The notes under the pieces: generated by a model
What the model saw: only the letters and a program-made list of their open reading frames with translations
What the model was told of the DNA's origin: nothing
Database searches by the model: none
From: Boswellia sacra
Taxonomy: Eukaryota > Streptophyta > Magnoliopsida > Sapindales > Burseraceae
Length of the DNA: 64,000 nt
Assembly (NCBI GenBank): GCA_013180625.2
Contig: SNVD02009812.1
Location: forward strand, 62,001-126,000
Direction: 5' to 3'
Shown here: one piece after another, positions 47,356 to 60,625 of the stretch
How the letters are laid out: each line of letters begins with the position of its first letter
Numbering within the stretch: position 1 is the stretch's first letter
Program-made: the position numbers and the translations under genes

Positions 47356-50179
47356 TTAATTTCTTGATTGAAGAGTGTCAGTGCATATATGATATACTTC
47401 GTTATTGTGAACAATGCTTTAGGGGATCAAATTTTTGTTTCTATTGTAAGCATGACTCAACCTCACTTGCTTTATGAATCATTTGACACATAACAAGTTT
47501 TTTATTGTGTTACATTAATTTAACTATTTATTGACCAGCAAGACGCATTTGAATTGAATAGAACTTTTGATCATTATTTTAACTCCCGAAGATCATGCAA
47601 GTTAGTTACTTGCTTCGGCAAGAAATTTGGAGATGGTAGCAAGGTTAGGAAAATGGTCAGTGGTCAAATGAAAAATAGCGTATGAAAATCAAAGTTTCCT
47701 CAAGTTCAATAAATTATAGTCTAAACATCATCTTACCGAACAGATATTTGGACATATCATCTAGATTGTACAGTACTCCGTCTTGGTCGCCCCGGAATTT
47801 TTAATAACCAGTTTTGCATGGTTGAACTTTGAATAATGAACATACGTGCATTCTAAGCTTCTTAAAGCCTCGTTATTCTATTCTAACTGATAATGACTCT
47901 TATCTTGCATAAGTTTAATCTGGTTGTTGATTCAACTCCTGGTTGTTGTTCTCTCTTGATGAATTTAGGCAGTCCCTTTTCTCCTCAAGTAAATTTTTTT
48001 TTAGTTAAAAGGATGTTGGAGAATCTGCTTGGAGCTTTAGAGTGCACCCTTCATATTCTTTTCCCCAAACGTTTATCTCACATCTAATTTGCCTAATGAA
48101 ATTGGTACTTTTTCTTGCTTGTATTACACAAACTTGCATAATATTCAACTTCCTATTCATCACTACACCACGTACAGCTTTCTTCTCTTAGTTGACTTTT
48201 ACGTAGGAGCAAACGCTCGTGCAAGACTGTTACATGAATTCAGAGAATTTGGCCCATATATAATTTCATGTTCTCACTTCATCCATCTTTCAACCTCTCT
48301 CATTGATTGCAGAGTTTTGGTGGAAAACAGGAAATGTCCACTACTGGGGCAGGTGTCTTCTTCAGCAGCATGTAAAGCATGAATTTTATGCACATAATAT
48401 CAAAAACGAAAACAAGGTTCAGTTATTTCACTGAAAATGGCAGATCTTTGAGCCCTTTTACGTCTTACTAGAATCTGCCTTCTGATTGTTACGTGTTATT
48501 TAATAATGTAATTAAAGACGGTATTGACTTTGAGGCTCTCCGGGTCCACTTTGCTTTGCTTAACAACACGGAAACCTGTTGGTCAACATTTGGCTGCTCT
48601 GTACATTTCACAAATAAAATAAAACATGCATGCTGCATACAAACGGTTCTCCATTGTCTTCGCTTAGAATCAGGATTTTACCCAAACTCCATTTGGTGTC
48701 CGCAGCAAGCAAGCCTATATTTTATCAACCCTCTAGTTAGGCGATCTTGGAGACTTTAAAATGCTAAACCCAAAAGAAAAAAAAATCTAAAATATGATAT
48801 AAATTCAAAAATAAATTTTATTAACAAATTATTAAAATTAAAGAAATCACCGAATATACTGTTTTATCGGATGGTAGTTTTTAGTGTACATTATATTTTT
48901 AAGGGATTTTTGAAAATTTTTCTTTAGCTTTTAAACTTTAGACCTCAATTGAAATTTAACAAAATATGTTAATTTTAACTAATAAAAAGAAATTTATAAG
49001 ATTTTTAAAATTACAAGATGTGATTTAGGATTGTTATAAATCAGAAGAGAGGTTTGCGCAGATTAACATCAAATATAATAAACATATTTTCTATATATAA
49101 AATAAATGATAAGAAAATTTATGATGATTTTTGAAACCTTAACGAAAATTCTAAAATATCAGCTAACCAAGGGTCTAATTTTTTTTTTTCTCTCTCCATT
49201 TAGTTTTGAAAGTTGTTATTTTTCTTTTTTTTTTTTTTTTGGTTAAATTTAGATTCGTTTCACACGTGCTATAAATTTTATAGTTCTCTAGAGTCCCAAC
49301 CTCCGAGTCCCACTGCTTTTAGCTAAAAATAATCAATATACAAGAAAAAAAAACAAATTAATTTAAGAAAACAATAAAGCATGCCATGTGGGAGATCAAA
49401 TTAATCAAACTAAACGATCTTTTTGCAGACAAAATATATAGAGATAGAGAATCAGTTTTCTTCAACTCGTCTGAAACCGGTATTCCTTGTCAGATTTTAG
49501 CAGTTAGCTGCTGTTTTAATCAATTAAGCATCTGATCTTTACGTGGGTGTGTGTCGGCTGCACGTGTGCCTTTATTGTGTTTAATTTTTAATTTTTGGAA
49601 AATCCAAAATATGTATGGCATTGTGTTGATGGATCCCACGTGAAAATCTTGTTTAGGATTTTTAATTATGTTTAGCAAATGGAAAAAACCAAAAAAAGCT
49701 ATAGAGAATTTATTAAAAATATAGTACAATCCTTTTTTTTTTCTTTTATTAGTTAGCTAGATGTGGAATTGAAAAATAAATGAATCCTAAATGTTTATCA
49801 AACATAATATCTAATTGTTGAACCTTAAATATATACCATCAGAAAAATAATAGTGTATTTGTTTTTATATTTTAAGTTTTATATTTTAAAATTTAATAAT
49901 AATACGTAATTAATATTAATTTTATAAATAATATATAATTGGTGTTTATTTAAATAATACATATATATTTTAAAAAATAATATTCTAAATTAGATAATAA
50001 ACACGCTCATAAACTTTCAAATTATAATAAATATTCATGGCTACAGACGCATCTGCTTATGGTTTAATCATGTCATTTCAAATTAAAGAGCCGCATAGGC
50101 AATCCATTGTCAGTCGGAAATGAAGTTTTAATTACTTTGGTGCTGATCAGTTGGGACATATTAAAATATATCATTGTAT

Positions 50180-50452
50180 CATACAACCGTTTTCAAATTT
50201 TTTATAAATTTAGTGTAAAAATTGTAAATCATTGTATAAAAATTATAAATGTGAAAAAAATTATAAATGAATAATTTTTCATATTTATGACTTTTATACA
50301 ATGATTTACAACTTTTACACTAATTTACAAAAAATTAAAAATAGTTGTACAATTTTTTATTTACAATTTTTTTACGTTTATAATTTTTATATAAAGATTT
50401 ATAATTTTTATATTAAATTTATAAAAATTTTGAAAATAATTACAACCGATGC
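50180..50452. repeat. AT-rich foldback repeat (MITE-like)
   Basis: AACCGTTTTCAAA-TTTTTTATAAATTTA at the left (about 50185-50212) returns reversed as TAAATTTATAAAAATTTTGAAAA-AATTACAACC at the right (about 50417-50449). Two further nested inverted copies of TGTAAATCATTGTATAAAA lie between (about 50223-50245 and 50290-50315). No coding frame. The class of transposon cannot be told. Confidence 0.75.
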
Positions 50453-50670
50453 ACCTAGCTAAAGCCCTATTTGGCTGCTTGGCATTTTATCCTGAAAGTC
50501 AATTATTAATCAATCAATCTCCCAGTTGCAAAACAAAGAAAAATCTTGTAAGTTGGTGGGCAATTGAAGCAATTTTCCTCTTAAAAGTCCAGGCCTAGCA
50601 GTAGTGAGCAGCCTTTCCCATCGGAAGCAACTTTGTGACGAAGCTTTCATTTCTGGAGAAAGCTACGGTC

Positions 50671-50695
50671 CACCTGCTGTATGGTACAGCAGGTG
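50671..50695. repeat. perfect 11-bp hairpin
   Basis: CACCTGCTGTA, loop TGG, TACAGCAGGTG. The GC-rich stem stands out from the AT-rich surroundings and is followed by CACTGTAG. It could be a regulatory hairpin or chance. Confidence 0.85.
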
Positions 50696-53006
50696 CACTG
50701 TAGTCAACCCCTTCATTTCTTCATTAATTTTCTCAATCAATAATTACTACATAATTAGCTGGTCGCATGTGTACGTCATCAACTTTCTTATTTACTTTTC
50801 AAAGATTGGCATGGAGAATTGGTTTCATAAATATAATAATAGAATGTTTTAATGTATGTCTCAAGGCTTAAAAGTTACATAAATTCTTTCAAAATTATGT
50901 ATTTAATGTTTTTTATATCTTCTTTGAGGGAAGTTATAATATTTAAAAGAATTTATAACGTTTTCGAAAGAATTTAGAAAATCGATTCTTTAAAGTACTA
51001 AGTATGTCTTTCCATAATAATTAAAATGCATTACAAGCTTGCAAAAGCTATAGATAGACTGTACATACAAAAGTGAAAATTGAATAATGGTAACATTTAG
51101 GTCATTACAATGCTACCATTAAATAGTGTTTCAACAACTTTTCCACCAACTATATAATTCATGAGAAGTGTGCCACAATAAGTGCAAAATAAAAAATATA
51201 TATAGATGATTACTTGTTATCAATTAATATTGTTCTAAGTCAAGTCAAATTTAAGAATTATTATTTAATCTCAGTGGACACATCAAATAAATGAATGTAA
51301 GATTGTGATAAGATTACAAATCTTGAGTAAAATGTGATATAGATAGTAAAACGATCAAAATATGTATTTGGATTTAAATGAATTTTGGGATTTATTTGAG
51401 GTTTTACATGTTCAACATTTATTCCAATCTTAATATAATATGAGACCATAATTTTTCTCTTTAAAAAAAAACTCATGAGGAGTTGAATATTTTAATATAA
51501 ATTTTTACCTAATTTTTTTATTATTTTATGATTATTTGTTTTTATTGAATCAATAATTGCTATAGGATATAAAAAGTAAATTTTTTTACAAATATATTAT
51601 AATAAAAATCATGAATTTATAGAAAAAAATTGAAATATAAAATTTTAAGTTATAACAAGAAATACTTCAAAAAATAAAAAGAAAGCCTAATTTAATTCAA
51701 TGAAAAAATATATTATAGTTCACTCCGCCACGGTGGGTGCTAAAGAAGGTGACACGTGACTCAATGAAAATAAAATTACTAAAATACCCTTATTTTCTTA
51801 TAAATTAACATAATTATCTTTAGAATTAAGAAGATGATGATGAAAGTGTCCGTTGCGGTTAGTTGACCGAAGAGATTGCGACTACATGACATTTATCTGA
51901 CATTTCTTTTTCTTCGATCAGATAATAAAGAATCATTTGGTTTCATGTTACGCAGTCCATGATAAACGCATTTCCATCACTCCATCTGAACCGTCCAAGT
52001 GATCATTGACCATTTTTTATTAATATACTGAATTAAGGTCAACATTCTTTTTTTTTATATTGATGGGTTGAACAGTAATAAATTCTTATCATAATATTTA
52101 AAATAAGTTTTTTATAATTTTTTTAATGTATTCCTAGGCCTAATTTTTAAAATCATGTTATACATGTACGTATGATTATTCTTTTATATATTTCCAATTA
52201 TTTAATACATTAATGATTTTTAAAATAAACCAGGTATAAGATTATCTCATCTTTATTCAAATTTCTTGATAAAATCAATTTTTTCTAATTATTGTAGTTA
52301 CCAATATCATCTATATATTCATGTATTATATGAACTTTTTTTTAATATTGTAAAATCAATATAATTGGTTGTTTTCTAAAAGAATCACTAATATAATTAT
52401 TTCATCTTCATTTAATTTTATTTATTTTTAGTAAAATCTTTTTAAATTTTTACATTTCATTATAATCTTCACTTCTTTCCCCGTTATAAAACAACTAATA
52501 CATAACTCTACAAGGTTAATATTTTATTTGGTATGATTTAGTGTCAAAAGAAAGTTTTAGAATATATTTATATGAAGCATTTTTATTTAATTTTTTTGAA
52601 AAAAATCTGTATTCATTTATTTTGTAGTTTACTCCTTATTTAATAAATTAAACACGCAATATAAAATGATTAAAAAAATTATCTCATAAATTAAGTTTGA
52701 CTTTGAGAGATGATAATTTAAAAAGAAAAAATAATTTCTTGAGGAAGAGGTACGCCTGAAGTACATATCATCACAACTCAGCTCTACAGAAGTCAGAATA
52801 CGAAGGGCAATGGCAGACTCGTAAATATTGTAAAAACGAACCCATTTCTCGAAACCCCCGTCAATAAAAGCCAAACACACAACATAACACAACAAATCTG
52901 AGCAACAAAAAGGCGAAAGCAAAAGCAAAAGCTAGGGAACTTGCTGCAGAAAATGCAGGATTTATAGCAAAATTTTCCTAGAAAATCCGAAAGAAAGAAT
53001 ACCCAG

Positions 53007-53204
53007 ATGGCAATTTACCAGCTGGAGAACTTGGTGGAGTCGATCAAGTCGAAAGTGAGATCCTTGAAGAAGTCGAAGAAACCCTACATAAAGATGGACA
53101 AGAGCTCCAGTGTGAAGGTAGAGATTCGTAGCAGAAAGGCCAGGAAACTCATTGACAAGACCCTCAAAGCAGCTGATCGTCCTGGCAAGCGTACCATCAT
53201 TTGA
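53007..53204 (+). CDS. small basic conserved-looking plant protein, unknown function
   Basis: A 65-residue protein with an ATG preceded by an A-rich leader. It is rich in K, R and S. MAIYQLENLVESIKSKVR at the N-terminus could form an amphipathic helix, then LKKSKKPYIKMDKSSSVKVE and RSRKARKLIDKTLKAADRPG. No signal peptide or membrane segment. Codons look plant-like, and the 100-bp leader is moderately GC-rich, so I believe it is expressed. I do not recognise a named family. Confidence 0.75.
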   Translation: MAIYQLENLVESIKSKVRSLKKSKKPYIKMDKSSSVKVEIRSRKARKLIDKTLKAADRPGKRTII

Positions 53205-55460
53205 TGCTGCTTCATTTCATGTCATCTCTCTCTCTCTCTCTCTCTTTCTTTTTAATCTTTCTCCTATATGTATAGACAAGATAACGATAGATCGATAAAA
53301 TCATCAACGTATTATCATCTCTTTTTATTTTGCTTTTATTTTGTTGTTTATTAAGAGGCCTACCGATTCTGCGTTTCTCTTTAAAGCTAAAGTAACTCGA
53401 ACCGTTTCGGATTGGCAGCACATAGAGAAGCCAAGTTTTTATTATTATTGTTAGTATTGTTTTTCATTTGTTTTCTATTGTTAATTGTATATAACTTTCA
53501 TCGTATCAAGAGATTACGAACACGTTATGATCAGAATATTTAAGAATCTGAAATTATATATATGTTGATGGGATCTATTAGAAATTAATTTTAGAATAGG
53601 AGGCTTGAGTTCAGGCTTTGATTAGACTGTGAAAGTGGATCTCCAAGTGTGCACCATCACATGCTATAGTTTGGCGGGTAGGCACAAAGGGTCCACTTGG
53701 AAACAAAGAGGAAATCTCGTACTTCTTGTTGGATGTATCGGCCTCAAATGCTCACAAATTGATATCACAATACACCTAACGTTGGGAAAAATGGAACCCC
53801 ACATCGAAATGTGTATATACTTTTCTACGTTTACACTTATTTGATGTTAGTTTTATTACTTAATTCTAAATAGGGGAATAATAATGAGTAATGAGATTGA
53901 AAAGTATGCCACATTTTCTGGTGGGTGGTAGCGGAAGAGACTGAAACGGAAGTGCTTTTATTAGTCTAAAATCCAAAGATCCGACGTACAAGCACTTTTG
54001 AATTCGATTGCCAAGTATGAAAAACGAGAAGGTGAACTAATAGCTCATTTGTGGAGAAATAAAAGAAGTGGAATACATGTCCGTTTGGACGGTTCGTATT
54101 TCTTTCTCCATGGAAGTGCCTACCATTTTTTGAAGTACATCCAAAGTATGCTTTTGTTTATGAGCTTCTATGTGGATAAAATTTTGATGACTATAATTAT
54201 CTTATTTGAAAGATTATTTGTATCAAATGGGAATTATTTTTACATTTTTGTATGAAGGGGTTTCAAGTTATATGGGTTTATAACTATTTATAGGCTATAG
54301 CTTTCAATTGATAATAAATTGCCTTAAATGTTTGAAGTAGTTGCAAGGACTATAAATTGTTAGTTGGTCCTCCCCCATGTGAATATAAATAGTTAACTAT
54401 TAATAATAACTAAAAATTATTGGATGCATTAATCCAATGTATCAAGCATAGTTGGACGAGTTCTCATTTTCACTCGAGTAGAATACCACTAAACTTTTAA
54501 ATTCGCTCTATAAATTTTATTTCACAAACTGATGTATCATTATATGATTAGACGACTGAAAATACCATTAGTAGATTAATTGAAAAGCATTGTCTTAATT
54601 GTTTTATTATTAATAGACACATCCAACTCTAATTCATTTCCAATTTAAGTATAAAGTCAATGGCCGACTTTGATCACTGCAGTTCTGGATGTCATTGGGT
54701 TTAAAAATAAAATTCAATTCCCCTCTCGGGTTTGAAGAATAAACTGGACTTTGTACGTTTTCTTAAAATATATGAAGACTTCAAAAGATTGAATAGATGA
54801 AAGAAGAAGGAATTCCAAGAATAATTAAATAATTGGGATGTTGCTTTGACAATCTTAAAAAAGGTTATTTAGAGACCTCCTTTAAAATGCTGTTTTCAAA
54901 TTATATTATATGCTGCCACGCACAATCAATAAACTACTTTATTAATTATCTCAACTATTCCATCTTAGATACCATATGTATTTAGAAAAAAAAAAATTAA
55001 CCTGTTGGGAGGGATAGGAATTTAAAATTGCTAAAAAATGATTAAAAGAGAGGTTTATTTTCATGAAATTTTATATCACAAATGTAGCTTAAATATATTT
55101 TAAAAAAGTATTAAAATATATTGTATTTTAAGGAAGTGTGATGTACTGTAAGATAATTTTTTAAGTATAATTAAATGAAAATAATTTTCGTAAAATTATT
55201 TCCAAAAAAAATTTTGTCTTAAAGATGTCAAAATAATTCCTTAGTTAAAACCATGTTTACATTTGCACGATCAAACAATCATGCAGCTAAGATACAAAAA
55301 TGGGCCTGCGAGCCCAGTTATGGAAATCGGGCTGGGGTAAATCTGGCGACCCAATTTTAAAGTTTACAGCCCAGACAGAGGGGCCTCGGCCCGGAATAAT
55401 AATATATCAATTTTTCATTTAAATAAAAAAAACTAAAATACAGAATTTCAGACACGGCAG
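53205..55460. other. gene-free stretch between small protein and prefoldin gene
   Basis: Starts with a CT microsatellite in the 3' UTR (53224-53246). I see no gene. The open frames at 53629 and 53998 have no motifs. A GC-richer block at 55290-55400 (GGGCCTGCGAGCCCAG, GGGCTGGGG, GGCCTCGGCCCGG) resembles the GC-rich ends of hAT-like elements in this window. Confidence 0.5.
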
Positions 55461-55479
55461 ACACCATTAACCAATCTGA

Positions 55480-55591
55480 GTTTGAAACCCTAGAGCTCGT
55501 CTACGAAACTCTTAGCCGTACCCGGCACGGCCACCACCATTGGACCACCGATCGGCTCTTGTCAAGCAACTCCACACTTACAATCCCTCAG
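55480..55591 (+). other. PFD2: probable 5' UTR exon of prefoldin subunit 2
   Basis: An AAACCCTAGA telo-box motif (55488-55497) and a GC-rich leader end in CAG|GTATCC. The next acceptor (TTGCAG, 56757-56762) sits five bases before the ATG of the prefoldin CDS, giving a 1171-bp intron. No ATG lies in this exon. The upstream border is a guess. Confidence 0.6.
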
Positions 55592-56767
55592 GTATCCTCT
55601 CTTACTTGTGCACTGGTCAGCTATTCTGTTCCCTTAATTTCTGTATATGGCAGCTTTTTCTTTTTTTGGTTAATTGTAGATTGAGGATTGATTTCGGTTC
55701 GTTAATGAGCCCCTTTTTTTGGTTGATTGTTGCTTTGTTCTGGACCTTCTGGGACCGTATGGTGGACGTTGGATCAAGTGTTCTGTTTTTAACTGATGTT
55801 TACTTGTTTAATTGACAAACTATTTAGAAATAATTGTTATTTTATTTTATTTTTTTTAATTATGAAGTATTAGGAATTTGCATGAGTAATTTACGCGTAA
55901 ATTAAAGTTGAACATTTTAAGGATTAAGTGGTTGTAGTTATGGTTACTCATCTCTATCCAGTTATTCAAGTGTCACATGTTCAAATTGCGTCTGGAGCAA
56001 CAAAATTTTTCCAATGAACTTATGCATCACCTTTGTCTTACTGCTAATTGAGTAGGGTTTTCCGATTTCAAACTCAAGTTGGCCAAGGGGGGCCAAGTGA
56101 TTTATGGGATATCAAAATTATAGAAAATTTTAGTAGATTTTTCATAATTCTTCTTTGTATAGTTATGTTTTATTTTCATGTTGTAAAGTGCAACACTTAA
56201 GTTGTCGTTGCACTTTTTAGTACTGTAATGCTCTGCTCTGTTAAGGTTGATCTTTAACTCCTCTGTTATAGGCTATCTGTGTTTTGGAAGAGATGCATAG
56301 ATTGTGCTTGAGCATTCGTTTTTACTTATTTGGCTGGTATAAGAAATAAGCATATTGTGTGTTTTGCTTGTGATAGATATTGAAAGTTTTAGAAGCTGAG
56401 CTTCTGATTTAATTATTTGTTCTCATGTTTAGGAAATCGTGATTTTTAATTTGAAGATGTATATATATATATATATATCTATCTATCTATATATATTTTC
56501 CGGGGGTTTTGGGTTGGGTGGTGTGTGGGTGGGTGGTGGTGGTGGAGGTCTAGTCTAATATAAGGGAGGAATTTACCATTATAGTGGTGCCTCTTTGGTG
56601 GAAATGGAACCAATGTTTGTTCAGGGAAAATTTGATTTGGTCAAATTGCCTTCAACTTTAAGCATGTATGCTGATTTAACTATGAAATTGTTATTTTGTG
56701 GGTGCTTCAGTTTCTTCCACATCTCTTTTTTTGTTAAGTCTTACATTTATTTTTATTTGCAGGAATC

Positions 56768-57205
56768 ATGGCTAGCAGAGCTGAACCAGAGCCGGTAAAT
56801 GAGCAAATAGTTGCAAATATGTATGCATCTATGAGAAGTGAACTAAATCAAATTTATTCGAAAATAACTGAACTGGAGATGGAAGCGAGCGAGCACTCAT
56901 TGGTCATCAATGCTATTCAGCCACTTGACCCATCAAGGCGGTGCTACCGTATGATTGGAGGTGTCTTGGTAGAGAGAACAATCAAAGAGGTCCTTCCTGC
57001 TGTCCAACGCAATAAAGAGGGGATAGAGGAGGTAATTGCCAGGCTTAATGAGGCCTTGGAAAAGAAGAAGAAAGAAATTGCCGAGTTTGAAGCTAAATAC
57101 AAAATTAGGATAAGAAAGTCTGACAGTGAGGTAAAGGATGATAGTAGCCGGAAGGAAGGTTCTGCTCAAGGAGTACTTGTTGGCCCTGCAAGTTCAAACG
57201 AATGA
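56768..57205 (+). CDS. PFD2: prefoldin subunit 2 (GIM4 homologue)
   Basis: A 145-residue protein, complete. Prefoldin is a heterohexameric jellyfish-like co-chaperone that captures unfolded actin and tubulin and hands them to the cytosolic chaperonin TRiC. The beta-type subunit 2 pattern is seen: an N-terminal helix (VNEQIVANMYASMRSELNQI), a beta hairpin in the middle with GGVLVERTI (about residues 64-72), then a long C-terminal coiled-coil helix (NKEGIEEVIARLNEALEKKK) and an acidic/serine tail typical of plant subunit 2. The CDS is within one exon, entered by a splice acceptor at 56762. The ATG is the first in the exon. No breaks. Confidence 0.96.
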   Translation: MASRAEPEPVNEQIVANMYASMRSELNQIYSKITELEMEASEHSLVINAIQPLDPSRRCYRMIGGVLVERTIKEVLPAVQRNKEGIEEVIARLNEALEKKKKEIAEFEAKYKIRIRKSDSEVKDDSSRKEGSAQGVLVGPASSNE

Positions 57206-58586
57206 TGGGTGTTTTTCTTATGATTCTGCCTTGATTTCCCTGAACTTGCTAGATATAATTTTCTTGAATAGTCGTTGCAGTGTACCTGGTGTTAAAAATT
57301 GGTTTTTCTTGTTCATCTGGATAATAGATTATAGACTGTAACAAGTATTGCTGAATTCTAGTTTGTGTTTGATATTTTCAAAGTGAAAAAGGGCATATAT
57401 GTTTGTAAGTATTGCAAATCAAGTTAGTTAAGGATAAATAGTGAACAGAAGTGGACTGGTGGACAAATCTAGCGTCCCATGTGAGGCCATTTGCACAAAA
57501 GTTTCTCAGCCATTAGTTGCCAACTCTCGCTACTCGAGAGAGCAACATCCAATTCTATTTAGGGCGTGCCAATACTTAAAAAAAAAAAAAATTAAAAACA
57601 AATAATATTGCTATAATGCCTTTCTATTAATTTACTATTTAGAATAAGTAATAAATCTCATTCTACCTCTGCAATCTATCTCTGTTATGTTACGATAAAC
57701 ACCCTATTTCTTTGTATCAAAATTTAAAAAATATTATTATAAATATATATAATTTATCACTTAAGTAATATCATAAAAAATCGATGATAAATCTTTGATC
57801 GTTCTTCATAAATGTTTTTTTTGTCTTATTACTTTTTTTTTTTTAATTTTCTCTTTCTATCGTTGGTAAAATCTCGATTCCAATTTAAAGAATAGCAGTT
57901 TTCTATGTTGGAAGTTAAGTTTTAATAAGTTAATAAAAAATACACAGAAGTTACGATTCAACAGGTTCTCAACCAAAAAAAAAAAAAAAATCAAATAACA
58001 ATAACTTGCCATGGCTTTGGACAGCAAAACATCCAGTTGAGAAGCAATGACCTGACATCTAAGTAGAGGATACACCTTTAATTCAAATTAAAGACTTTTA
58101 TATTAAAACGTAATCGAATGTGATAGTTTGAATGTTCGCTATAAATTTATTTATTTAAGAATAACGACTTGTAATTAACTTTGAAGGATATTTTTAGTAT
58201 TAAAAATGGTATTTAAAGTGATAATTTATTTTTCAATCTTTTTTAATAATGTAAAAAAAAAAATAGTGGTCATAACATTTGCCATACACTACTATTTAAT
58301 GCTAAGAAATATACAAATGATAAATATAATAAATATTATTTGTCATTTAAATAATATATTTGTATCAGAATTGCCTTAAAAGTAACTTTTATTTTATTTT
58401 ATTTTATTTTTTAAATACTCTTAACGATGGGAGAATACGAGAACTAATAAAAGAAGACGATTATCCTCACATGATATAAAACATAAATTTCCATTTTAAA
58501 ATCAGAATTAGACAAACAAATTAATAACAACAAGGCCTGTGCAGGGTTTTGATGAATAATAAATTTAGCTACTAGTGAACCCTTCA
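57206..58586. other. gene-free AT-rich stretch
   Basis: Begins with the prefoldin 3' UTR. Several poly-A runs (57577-57590, 57976-57991) and AT-rich repeats. No gene or known element seen. Confidence 0.5.
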
Positions 58587-59042
58587 CTAAGCATAAACAA
58601 AGTTCCTCTTAACAGCTTGGCTTCTACATCTTGGATACAACAATTCCGCTTTTGAAACATCTTCCTTGAATGCACAGGGCTCGTCCTCATCAATTCTCCC
58701 AATCTTCCCCACACCAACACTATAACTCCTCCCCATCCCAGCATTCTGCATAGCTGCTGTTTGCCTCATCACCTTGCTTTCCATATTCTTCCTCGATGCC
58801 GCACGTAAAAGTTCTCTGAATTCTTCATCCTGATCACTCATCTTATTGAAAGATTTCGCACCGAAACCCTTTGGGAAGTCAACTTGGCCGGTAGGGCAGA
58901 TCGCCATACCGTCATTGCCGACCCGGCCGGCACAATCCTCCAAGGACTTTATGTAGATGTCTCTAGCCTTGCAAAGAACTTTAATGGGTGATAATATAAT
59001 CTTCATGAACTTGCTTTGCTTAGTGTTGGCCTTGTTTCTCAT
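58587..59042 (-). CDS. uncharacterised plant protein with C-terminal SYSVGxGKIGRIDEDEPCxF motif, copy 1
   Basis: A 151-residue protein starting at the ATG at 59042; longer frames start only at a GTG. It is made of a basic helical N-terminus (KVLCKARDIYIKSLEDCAGRV, about residues 23-43), a middle part with DEEFRELLRAASRKN and a conserved C-terminal stretch RSYSVGVGKIGRIDEDEPCAF (about residues 106-126). This arrangement is found in a family of small plant proteins of unknown function. The residues RIDED are shared with the paralogue 2.4 kb away. No signal peptide or membrane segment. A TATA-like stretch lies at about 59181-59195 on the coding strand. Uncharged tail YPRCRSQAVKRNFVYA. Confidence 0.9.
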   Translation of the reverse strand: MRNKANTKQSKFMKIILSPIKVLCKARDIYIKSLEDCAGRVGNDGMAICPTGQVDFPKGFGAKSFNKMSDQDEEFRELLRAASRKNMESKVMRQTAAMQNAGMGRSYSVGVGKIGRIDEDEPCAFKEDVSKAELLYPRCRSQAVKRNFVYA

Positions 59043-60579
59043 TTTTGCAATTGCGGTAACGTAGTTCACTCAAAGAAGGTGTTGCAAGGAAGTAGAATTA
59101 TAAGATGTATAGAAGAAGTAATAATTATTAGAAGCTAGAAGCTTTGCATGTTTGAGAGAAATAAAGAGTGTCACACACATTTATAAATATAAATAAAGGT
59201 TGGCTTTGGAGTTTTGATTAAGAGTTGTTCTTTGGAAGTAGCTTCAAAGCGGCATGAATAGAACGGCAAGCAGTGTAGACTTCTTCAAAGTGGAAAAGGA
59301 CAAGTGAAAGCTTCAATCAATACAATACAATAATTATATAAAAGAAGAATTAAAGGAACTACTTGACCTAGCAGACGCCAAAACTGAAAAGTAATGAGGG
59401 GACAAACAATATGCTAATTAATTAAACAATAGAAAAAGGACGGAAAATCACCCTTTTGAATTAGTTACTGACCGTTTCATGCCTTTTGATCGTCGTCAAT
59501 CTTGATTTAAGCAGATGGTCAAATCAAATAAGGGTTTTGGTGATTGATTAATTGGGAAAAAATTTATATATGATACAAAGAGTAAAAAGTGTTACCTTTA
59601 TTTTAATTCAATAAAAAATCTTATCTTTTATTTGTGTTCATTATAACTATTAATATGCAAAACTGGATTCAATTGTCAACTGTTCTTATAAATAAGATTG
59701 ACTACCGCGGATTCGATCTCTATACTATTAGAACTATGACTGTATTGATGAAATTGCATGTAAAATGGTTTATATTATATATGTAAACAGGTTTATTGAA
59801 GAATATCAAAGTCAATGATCCTTGGTCATAGTTGTTGACAATTTTGATAAAATGGGTATTGTTTAGATAAAATGATCAAACTGGTATGCTAGGTTTGATA
59901 GTTCAGTGTCTTTATGCTAATCTATCGATGAAGTTCATAATAAACGGTGACGGTCAGATATATGTAATCTTGACTACGTTTTATGTTATTATGCCTGATA
60001 GAGCTAGACTTGTAGACCATTGCACAGGGTTTAAGACACTAACAACTATCTTTATGAAACACTTAAATTGTAGTGGCCAGTGTGGTTGCACTGATGTGGA
60101 AACTTAGAAAATCAAGGATATAAACAAGTGTATAATAAATAGTTATAAATTACAACATTTAAGCTCTAATTTTATATCTTAGCTGATATAATAATTGATT
60201 TTCTAACTTCAAATAATGACGAGATGATAAAATTATTGTAAAATAATTATGGAACTATATATTTCGAATTTAATATTCACATTACTATTTGGCTGGATTT
60301 CATTTACTAGATCTCTTAAGATAATTTTGGCTTGAATAAACTAACAAGCTCTTAAAATCTCAAAGATCCGATATCATATGCGGTTTTCAGATTCGTCAAA
60401 GACCTCTTGTAATTACTTTGAATCCTTTAGACGAGCTACAAATTGACTTTTTGATTATTGATAATATTGATGGTAGAATATTAAATTTTTTACAAAATAA
60501 GAAATTTTAAACAAACTAAATAAATGTTATTAAAAACAAATCAATATTGCAAAAAAGCAATTTTTTTTAAGAAGCAAAA

Positions 60580-60583
<4 letters not shown>

Positions 60584-60623
<40 letters not shown>
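60584..60623 (+). repeat. AT microsatellite
   Basis: About 20 AT dinucleotides without interruption in the intergenic region between the two paralogues. Confidence 0.97.

Positions 60624-60625
<2 letters not shown>

Larger units (their letters stand above)
46181..53006. other. gene-free stretch with small repeats
   Basis: Begins with the likely 3' UTR of the methyltransferase gene. An AG followed by a polypurine-free piece at 47046-47170 might be a spliced 3' UTR exon, but this is unproved. A GC-rich remnant at about 47240-47355 (CGGGTCGG, ACCCGAT repeats) resembles the hAT MITE at 10.5 kb. The rest is AT-rich with no gene found, including the open frames at 47893, 48089 and 48493. A perfect 11-bp hairpin lies at 50671-50695 and an AT-rich foldback at 50180-50452. 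Confidence 0.5.

Noticed and set aside
55540..55815. open frame beginning MDHRSALVK
   Set aside because: It begins with a non-ATG codon and runs across the GT donor of the prefoldin 5' UTR exon into the intron.
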